A stretch of DNA of 11,045 nucleotides from Chloroflexota bacterium (GTDB lineage Bacteria > Chloroflexota > UBA6077). The notes beneath the pieces are model-generated. The model had not been told where the DNA came from. It did not search any database and saw only the letters and a list, made by a program, of their open reading frames with translations. The stretch spans positions 1 through 11,045 of the forward strand of contig JAJZRD010000119.1 of NCBI GenBank assembly GCA_021845945.1, read 5' to 3'. The translations under genes and the position numbers were made by a program. Below, piece by piece: positions 6,158 through 11,045 of the stretch. The number at the start of each line of letters is the position of its first letter. Position 1 is the first letter of the stretch.

Positions 6158-6179
6158 ACCCGCTGTCCGGGAGGGAGTC

Positions 6180-7091
6180 ATGTTCCGAACCAAGACGAGC
6201 GTCGCCGCCCTATCGGTTGTCTCCAATACTACCCTCACCCTCAGCAAGTTGATCGTCGGTCTGTCCATCGGCTCGGTCAGTGTGGTGGCCGAGGCTATCC
6301 ACTCGGGCGTGGATCTCCTGGCGGCCGTGATCGCCTTCTTTGCCGTTCGAACCTCCGGCCGTCCGCCCGACGACCAGTACCCCTACGGTCGCGGGAAGAT
6401 TGAGAACGTATCCGGCACCGTGGAGGCTGTTCTGATCTTCCTGGCGGCGGGAATGATCGTCGCCGAGGCGGTCGGCAAACTGCTGCACGGCATGGATACT
6501 CCCCGGGTGGATCTGGGGCTGGGGGTGATGGCCCTGTCGGTAGGCGCCAACTTCGTGGTGTCCAGGCTGCTGTTCAAGGTGGCCCGGGAGACCGATTCGG
6601 TGGCCCTGGAGGCCGATGCCTACCATCTCACCACCGACATTCTCACCTCTCTAGGGGTATTTGTGGGCCTGGTGGCCGTCCGAGTCACGGGGCTGGCCTG
6701 GTTGGACCCCGCAGCCGCCCTGGTGGTCGCGGCCATGATCATCAAGGCGGCCTGGGACATCACCCGCCGCTCCTTCGTGGATCTGCTGGATCGGAGTCTA
6801 CCCGACACAGAGCGGCAGTTGATTAACCAGGTTCTGAAGGAGCACAACAGCCGTGTAGTGGGGTTCCATCAGGTGAGGACCCGCAAGGCAGGTGGCGACA
6901 GACACATCGATCTGCACCTGGTGGTCAACGGCGAGAATTCGGTATCGGAGGCTCACGACCTCTGCGATCACCTGGAGAGGGACCTGCACCACACCCTGGG
7001 GTCGTGCTCCTTGAGCATTCACGTGGAACCATGCAGTCGGGAGTGCTCTAGCTGTTCCGTCGTGTGCTCCGTTCGCTCGCCTCGAACGTGA
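6180..7091 (+). CDS. Cation diffusion facilitator metal exporter (CzcD/FieF-like)
   Basis: This 303-aa inner-membrane protein probably exchanges protons for cytoplasmic divalent metal ions. About six helices occupy residues 12–192. The transport site is two HxxxD motifs: H41-S-G-V-D45 in TM2 and H149-L-T-T-D153 in TM5. Histidine at the first position fits Zn/Co/Ni-type members rather than the DxxxD manganese type. PYGRGKIENVSG (68–79) and ARETDSVALEADAYH (135–149) are family hallmarks. The dimerising cytoplasmic domain spans about 200–284. It ends HVEP and is followed by an unusual Cys-rich tail (Cys285, 289, 292, 296). The ATG at 6180 has GGGAGGGAG just upstream; in-frame sequence before it belongs to the riboswitch. 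The riboswitch points to cobalt or nickel (or iron) as substrate, which is an inference. Confidence 0.93.
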   Translation: MFRTKTSVAALSVVSNTTLTLSKLIVGLSIGSVSVVAEAIHSGVDLLAAVIAFFAVRTSGRPPDDQYPYGRGKIENVSGTVEAVLIFLAAGMIVAEAVGKLLHGMDTPRVDLGLGVMALSVGANFVVSRLLFKVARETDSVALEADAYHLTTDILTSLGVFVGLVAVRVTGLAWLDPAAALVVAAMIIKAAWDITRRSFVDLLDRSLPDTERQLINQVLKEHNSRVVGFHQVRTRKAGGDRHIDLHLVVNGENSVSEAHDLCDHLERDLHHTLGSCSLSIHVEPCSRECSSCSVVCSVRSPRT

Positions 7092-7131
7092 CAGCCGGAA
7101 GCAACCAACCTGAAGGGCTCTCAACCGATGA

Positions 7132-7140
7132 TGGTATAAT
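7132..7140 (+). promoter_or_regulatory. Extended -10 promoter of the moxR operon
   Basis: TGG directly before a perfect TATAAT (7135–7140) makes an extended -10 element. No -35 match is seen at the usual distance. The start of transcription would be near 7147, about 34 nt before the moxR start. Confidence 0.55.
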
Positions 7141-7180
7141 CGGCCGGCGTGGCATCTGCAGTGAGGTGAGGTAGGGAACC

Positions 7181-8152
7181 GTGGGCATGCTAGCTGTCGG
7201 GTCCGTGGCCGAGGCGGCGGACCGGATTCGTGAGAACGTCGGGCGGGTGATTGTCGGCAAGGCGGAGGCGGTTACCCTTCTGCTGGTTGCCATGCTGTGC
7301 GAGGGACATGTCCTCCTCGAGGACGTACCCGGGTTGGGCAAGACGACCCTGGCTAAGGCGCTGGCTCGCTCCCTGGGGCTCTCCTTCCAGCGAATCCAGT
7401 TCACCCCTGATCTTCTACCTTCCGACGTGACGGGGATCTCTTTCTACAACCAGAAGACCCAGCAGTTCCAGTTCCGGCCCGGGCCCGTTTTCGCCAACAT
7501 CTTGCTGGCCGACGAGATCAACCGGGCTACCCCCCGCACTCAGTCTGCCCTCCTGGAGGCCATGGAGGAGCACCAGGTGACGGTGGACGGCGAAACCTAC
7601 CCCCTCCCTCGGCCGTTCTTCGTCCTGGCTACCGAGAACCCCGTGGAACTGGAGGGCACCTTCCCGCTGCCGGAGGCCCAGTTGGACCGCTTCCTCGTGC
7701 GGCTGGGCCTGGGATATCCATCCCGCGAGGAGGAGAAGCAGATCGCCCGGCGATTCCAGGCGGGTAATCCTCTGGAGGAATTGGAGCCGGTTCTGCCGGC
7801 GGCCGAGCTGCCCGGCCTGGCTGCCGCCTGCCGTCGGGTTCACCTGAGCGAGGTCGTGGAGGATTACCTGGTGGATCTGGTGCGAGCCTCTCGGGAGGTG
7901 CAGGAGGTAAGCCTCGGCGCCAGTCCCCGGGCCACCATCGCTCTTCTCAGGGGTAGCCAGGCGCTGGCCGCGCTGGAAGGGCGGGACTACGTTCTGCCCG
8001 ACGACGTGAAGCGGCTGGCCGGTCCGGTCCTCTCCCACCGCCTGATCCTCACCTCTCAAGGCTATCTGCACGGTCAAGCCGGTGCTCAGGTGGTGGCCGG
8101 GTTGCTGGAGAAGACTCCCGCTCCGGTGGAGCCGCTGCAGGCGGCGGGGTAG
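7181..8152 (+). CDS. MoxR-family AAA+ ATPase
   Basis: This 323-aa cytoplasmic AAA+ ATPase belongs to the MoxR group, whose members act as chaperone-like ATPases that activate or assemble partner complexes, often with vWA-type proteins. Walker A is GLGKTT (51–56, Lys54) inside LLEDVPGLGKTTLAKAL. Walker B is ILLADEIN (107–114, Asp111/Glu112), followed by RATPRTQSALLEAMEE. Sensor 1 is ATENP (150–154), and EAQLDRF holds the probable arginine finger (Arg170). A helical lid domain fills the C-terminus. Length is typical. GTG 7181 follows an AGGTAGGG stretch; ATG 7187, two codons later, is an alternative start. The DUF58 gene begins 4 bp after the stop codon, so translation is likely coupled. Confidence 0.95.
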   Translation: MGMLAVGSVAEAADRIRENVGRVIVGKAEAVTLLLVAMLCEGHVLLEDVPGLGKTTLAKALARSLGLSFQRIQFTPDLLPSDVTGISFYNQKTQQFQFRPGPVFANILLADEINRATPRTQSALLEAMEEHQVTVDGETYPLPRPFFVLATENPVELEGTFPLPEAQLDRFLVRLGLGYPSREEEKQIARRFQAGNPLEELEPVLPAAELPGLAAACRRVHLSEVVEDYLVDLVRASREVQEVSLGASPRATIALLRGSQALAALEGRDYVLPDDVKRLAGPVLSHRLILTSQGYLHGQAGAQVVAGLLEKTPAPVEPLQAAG

Positions 8153-8156
8153 CACC

Positions 8157-9386
8157 GTGTTTGGCAGCGAGATGCTGACCACCCTGGTCGGCCTTCTGGC
8201 CCTCAGCCTGCTGACCCGGGAGACCTCTCTCTTCCTCTTGAGCCTCGCCCTCCTCGTTGCCGCTCTGCTCTCCCGGTTGTGGGAGCGGTACTGCCTGACC
8301 AGGGTGGAGTACCGGCGCCGTTTCAGCCGGAGCCGGATCCCCTTCGGTGAGGAGGTCCAGATGGAGATCGAGGTCGTCAACCGAAAGCTGCTCCCCCTCT
8401 CCTGGCTGGAGGTGGAGGAGGAGTTGCCCCAGGGGTTGCCGGCCAAACGGGGCCGGATGCGACCCTCTTTCAAGCCTGGGCGGGCGCTGTTGGGCTTGCT
8501 CTTCGCTCTGCGACCCTACGAGCGGGTTCGCCGCCGATACTCCATCCCCTGCCTCGTGCGAGGAGAGCATCTGGTGGGGCCGGTCAGGCTTCGCTCCGGC
8601 GACCTCTTCGGCTTCGTCACCGTCGAGCGGACGATGGAGACGGTGGACAGCTTCGTGGTGTATCCGCGGGTGGTGCCCTTGACCCACCTGGGATTGCCGG
8701 CCCGCCACCCTCTGGGCGAACTGAGATCCCAGAGCTGGATCTTCGAGGATGTGAGCCGCATCGCAGGCGCCCGCGATTACAGGCCCGCAGACGGGCTGCG
8801 GCGGGTCCATTGGCCCGCCAGCGCCAAGGCCCAGAGGCTCCAGGCCCGGGTCTACGAGCCGACCACCAGTCACAAGCTGATGGTTTTCCTGAACCTGGCC
8901 ACCGGTGGAGAGCTGGTCTGGGAATATGGATACGATCCCGACCTGCTGGAGTTGGGGATCACCACGGCTGCTTCCATCTCCCGATGGGGTTTGGATCAGG
9001 GCTATCAGGTGGGGCTGCACACCAACGGGAGGCATCGGGAGGGTCGGGGAAACGTCTCCGTGGAGGCGGGCAGAGACTCTGTGCAGTTGGAGCGCATCCT
9101 CCTGGCGCTGGCCCGGCTGGAACCCCTTCAGGCGCAGCGTTTCGATAGCTTGCTGGCCGAGGAGACCCGGCGGCTTCCCTTCGGGGTTACCCTGGTGGTG
9201 GTGACGGCGGACCTCACGCCTGCCGTAGTGGCGTCGCTGCGGGGGCTGCGCCGGCATGGACATGCGGTGAGCGTGCTGCTGACCGGCCGGCAGGGAGCGG
9301 GGGTCTCGCCGGAGGGGATAACCCTGCGCCGGGTCGGCCCACCCGAAGCGTGGAGGGACGCGGCGGTCCTTCCCGTGATGGCGTGA
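8157..9386 (+). CDS. DUF58 domain membrane protein (vWA-like, MoxR partner)
   Basis: This 409-aa protein starts with two closely spaced hydrophobic helices (about 7–20 and 24–41), followed by a long soluble part. The DUF58 signature GARDYRPADGLRRVHWPASA is at 204–223. After it, KLMVFLNLATGG (240–251) is the first strand of the vWA-like region; the usual MIDAS DxSxS motif is not obvious, since N246 takes the place of the aspartate. DUF58 proteins are regular neighbours of MoxR ATPases and are thought to be their partners, but the biochemical role is not established. I chose GTG 8157, 4 bp after the moxR stop. ATG 8172 is an alternative. An earlier in-frame start would lie inside moxR and encodes an Arg/Trp-rich leader unlike the family. 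Confidence 0.9.
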   Translation: MFGSEMLTTLVGLLALSLLTRETSLFLLSLALLVAALLSRLWERYCLTRVEYRRRFSRSRIPFGEEVQMEIEVVNRKLLPLSWLEVEEELPQGLPAKRGRMRPSFKPGRALLGLLFALRPYERVRRRYSIPCLVRGEHLVGPVRLRSGDLFGFVTVERTMETVDSFVVYPRVVPLTHLGLPARHPLGELRSQSWIFEDVSRIAGARDYRPADGLRRVHWPASAKAQRLQARVYEPTTSHKLMVFLNLATGGELVWEYGYDPDLLELGITTAASISRWGLDQGYQVGLHTNGRHREGRGNVSVEAGRDSVQLERILLALARLEPLQAQRFDSLLAEETRRLPFGVTLVVVTADLTPAVVASLRGLRRHGHAVSVLLTGRQGAGVSPEGITLRRVGPPEAWRDAAVLPVMA

Positions 9387-9450
9387 CCCGCATTGCCGGG
9401 GGGCTCCTGACCATGCGAGACGTGCGTCGCAAGTCGCGGAGGTCGTGACG

Positions 9451-10923
9451 GTGGCTATCCGGCTGGGTCAATGGAATATCGGGATCACCCAGATCCAGTA
9501 TCTCCTGCTGCTGGCCAGCGAGGCCGCCTGGGCCTATCCCTGGGCTCTGACCGTTGGGGTCTGGATAATGGGAAATGGTCAGGCGGCCCTGGATCCAGTT
9601 GCGGTGGGGGTGATCCTGGCGCTGGCGCTTGCGGCCACCAGGTTGGCGGCGGGCCGCAGCCCACGATCCGTGTCCGCCCGATTGGCGCTCACGGCCCTGG
9701 CCGTCCTTTCCACTGCGGCGGTAGCCTTGATCCAGCTATCGACCTTCGGAATTGGTAGCGACCCCGCCCTTCTGTTGGACCAGTTGTTAAGCACCAGCCT
9801 CGGCCGTCGGGCCGCCACATCGGCGGGCTTCGCCGTCTTCTTGTGGTGGAGAGCCGTGGGTTTGGGGCGCTCGCCGATGAACCTGTCAACGGTAGAGGAT
9901 GGGTTCCGGTCCGGGACCGTCGCCATGACCACGCTCCTGGTCTTCGCGGGAATGGCCGGTAAGGCCTCTCCGCTGTCCGCGGAGTCGCTGCTTCTTTCGA
10001 CGGTTGTGGTGGTGTCGGCCGGGCTGGTGGGGATGCCCCTCGCCCGAGTCGTCGACGTTGGCCGTTCCCAGGGCCGCGGGGATGGAGCGGCGCTCAAGAT
10101 CGGCGTCCCCTGGCTGGGCATGCTGTTGGGAGTAGTGGGCACCCTGCTGGCTGCCACGCTGCTGCTGGCTCAACTCTTCACCTTCCAGCGGGTGACCGCG
10201 GTTTGGGAGGCGGTGGCTGGTCCGGTGGGGTCCGTGCTGGCGGTGACGGTGCGTGTTCTGGCCCTGCCCTTCGGGCTGTTGGTGGAGTTGCTGCTCTTTC
10301 TGATTCGGCTGGTCCAGCGTCCCGGGGCTGCGCGCCCACCTCGGCAGACCGGCGACCTGGACTGGTTGCAGCAGTTGCAGCAGGGGGAACCGGCAGGCCT
10401 GTCGCCGGAAGTACAGCTGGCCCTCAAGGTGGCCCTGGCCGTCGGGTTGGCCGTCCTGCTGGCCTGGATCGTGGGTAGGGCAATGGCTCGCCTCCGGCGG
10501 GGCTGGGAGCGAGACGAGGTGGAGGAGACCCACGACTTCGTCTGGTCCATGCCCGGGCTGCTGGACCTGTGGCGGTGGCTGGTGGATCGCTGGCGACCAT
10601 TACGGGCCCGAGTCCTTTCCGGTCTCCCCGGGACAATGGCCCTCCAGGGGGAGGCGGAGAGCGTGCGTGCCCTGTACCGGGAGTTTCTGACCCTGGGGGC
10701 GACCCTTGGGCACCCGCGGAAATCTGCCGAGACCCCTCTGGAGTACGAACGGCGTCTGTTCGGCGATCCTCATCTGCCCGGCGAGGGAGAGGTTCGCTCC
10801 ATCACCGATGAGTACAATCACGAGCGCTACGGACAACCGACCCCGCCTTCCCACCGTCTCCCCCTGGTGTCCTCGGCCCTGGCCCGTCTGCGTAGCCGCT
10901 GGACCGATAGCCCATCCCCATGA
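9451..10923 (+). CDS. Multi-pass membrane protein with C-terminal DUF4129 domain
   Basis: This is a 490-aa protein with roughly eight or nine transmembrane segments spread over residues 15–345, including clear helices near 220–245, 258–288 and 323–343. A C-terminal cytoplasmic region holds a DUF4129 domain (about 402–461). Recognisable parts are AESVRALYREFLTLGATLG, the SAETPLEYERRL motif and the closing EYNHERYG. DUF4129 is found at the end of transglutaminase-like membrane proteins encoded with MoxR and DUF58, but this protein has no transglutaminase core with Cys/His/Asp. It may pair with a transglutaminase gene outside the window. GTG 9451 has GGAGG (9438–9442) eight bases upstream, which fits better than GTG 9445 at only two bases. 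The 64 bp between this gene and the DUF58 gene hold nothing else I can support. Confidence 0.8.
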   Translation: MAIRLGQWNIGITQIQYLLLLASEAAWAYPWALTVGVWIMGNGQAALDPVAVGVILALALAATRLAAGRSPRSVSARLALTALAVLSTAAVALIQLSTFGIGSDPALLLDQLLSTSLGRRAATSAGFAVFLWWRAVGLGRSPMNLSTVEDGFRSGTVAMTTLLVFAGMAGKASPLSAESLLLSTVVVVSAGLVGMPLARVVDVGRSQGRGDGAALKIGVPWLGMLLGVVGTLLAATLLLAQLFTFQRVTAVWEAVAGPVGSVLAVTVRVLALPFGLLVELLLFLIRLVQRPGAARPPRQTGDLDWLQQLQQGEPAGLSPEVQLALKVALAVGLAVLLAWIVGRAMARLRRGWERDEVEETHDFVWSMPGLLDLWRWLVDRWRPLRARVLSGLPGTMALQGEAESVRALYREFLTLGATLGHPRKSAETPLEYERRLFGDPHLPGEGEVRSITDEYNHERYGQPTPPSHRLPLVSSALARLRSRWTDSPSP

Positions 10924-11045
10924 CCCGCCTGCTGCGAACCATGCCAGGTAGTGTATGAACAATTGCGGAAATAGCCGGGGGGACGGCCTAGGGGGGAGGG
11001 GGCAGGTGGTCTGTAGGAGGCGTCTCCTGTTGTTGAAGGAATAGG
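10924..11045. other. Region downstream of the DUF4129 gene, no gene supported
   Basis: The last 122 bp contain a very G-rich patch (10977–11005, runs of six, six and five G) and a small hairpin AGGAG-GCGT-CTCCT (11015–11028) followed by GTTGTTG, which could be a weak terminator. A 29-codon frame from ATG 10955 to 11044 has a vague AGGT upstream but Gly/Arg-rich content, and I do not call it a gene. Confidence 0.4.

Noticed and set aside
6081..6179. 33-codon N-terminal extension of the CDF protein
   Set aside because: This stretch is explained by riboswitch P4 and the terminator; the family N-terminus fits ATG 6180 with its own strong SD.
8049..9263. 404-codon antisense frame opposite the DUF58 gene
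   Set aside because: Low-complexity Gln/Gly/Pro/His composition and complete overlap with a recognisable gene mark it as a shadow frame.
10977..11005. Possible G-quadruplex in the G-rich tail
   Set aside because: Only three runs of three or more G separated by loops are present, so a standard four-run quadruplex cannot be supported.
1..11045. CRISPR array, tRNA or rRNA genes, prophage or defence genes
   Set aside because: No regularly spaced repeats, no tRNA cloverleaf or rRNA core sequence, and no such protein families were seen on either strand.

Overview
The window is GC-rich, densely packed bacterial DNA with intrinsic terminators, sigma-70-type promoters, a few GTG/TTG starts and strong AGGAGG-type ribosome binding sites. 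The gene set (TctA/TctB permease pair, lipoprotein Slt-like transglycosylase, signal peptidase I, CDF metal exporter, MoxR–DUF58–DUF4129 cluster) suggests a free-living environmental bacterium. Chloroflexota (Dehalococcoidia/SAR202-like) is my best guess by style of gene content. That is an inference, since no rRNA or other taxonomic marker is present.

Layout. 1–46: first 15 codons of an unidentified minus-strand gene. 142–2169, minus strand: tctB then tctA, closed by a clear intrinsic terminator; the usual periplasmic binding protein gene tctC is not in the window. 2170–2662: a 493-bp divergent control region with nested inverted repeats, a weak T-box-like stretch, four 11-bp-phased direct repeats and a good promoter. 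2663–4777, plus strand: lipoprotein lytic transglycosylase with TPR-like repeats. 4860–5576, minus strand: signal peptidase I, convergent with it. 5577–6179: a 603-bp divergent region holding a ~216-bp MITE-like element, a near-consensus promoter, and a ~200-nt leader RNA that I read as a NiCo (czcD) riboswitch joined to an intrinsic terminator. 6180–7091: the CDF metal exporter it should control. 7132–10923: extended -10 promoter and a moxR–DUF58–DUF4129 gene set.

The most interesting part is 5706–6179. The leader of the CDF gene shows the junction sequences of the NiCo riboswitch in the right order around helices P2, P3 and P4. The last aptamer segment (P4 3' arm plus the GGGAC junction) is also the 5' arm of a terminator hairpin followed by TTTTCTGTT. 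This gives a readable model: metal bound means no terminator and exporter on. Just upstream lies a compact non-autonomous mobile element with terminal inverted repeats, a 7-bp flanking direct repeat, and two internal hairpins that differ from each other only by compensatory base pairs.

The remaining genes are recognisable families. TctA/TctB would be the membrane part of a carboxylate uptake system. The transglycosylase and signal peptidase work on the cell envelope and exported proteins. MoxR, DUF58 and DUF4129 proteins typically act together at the membrane in an envelope or assembly role that is poorly defined.
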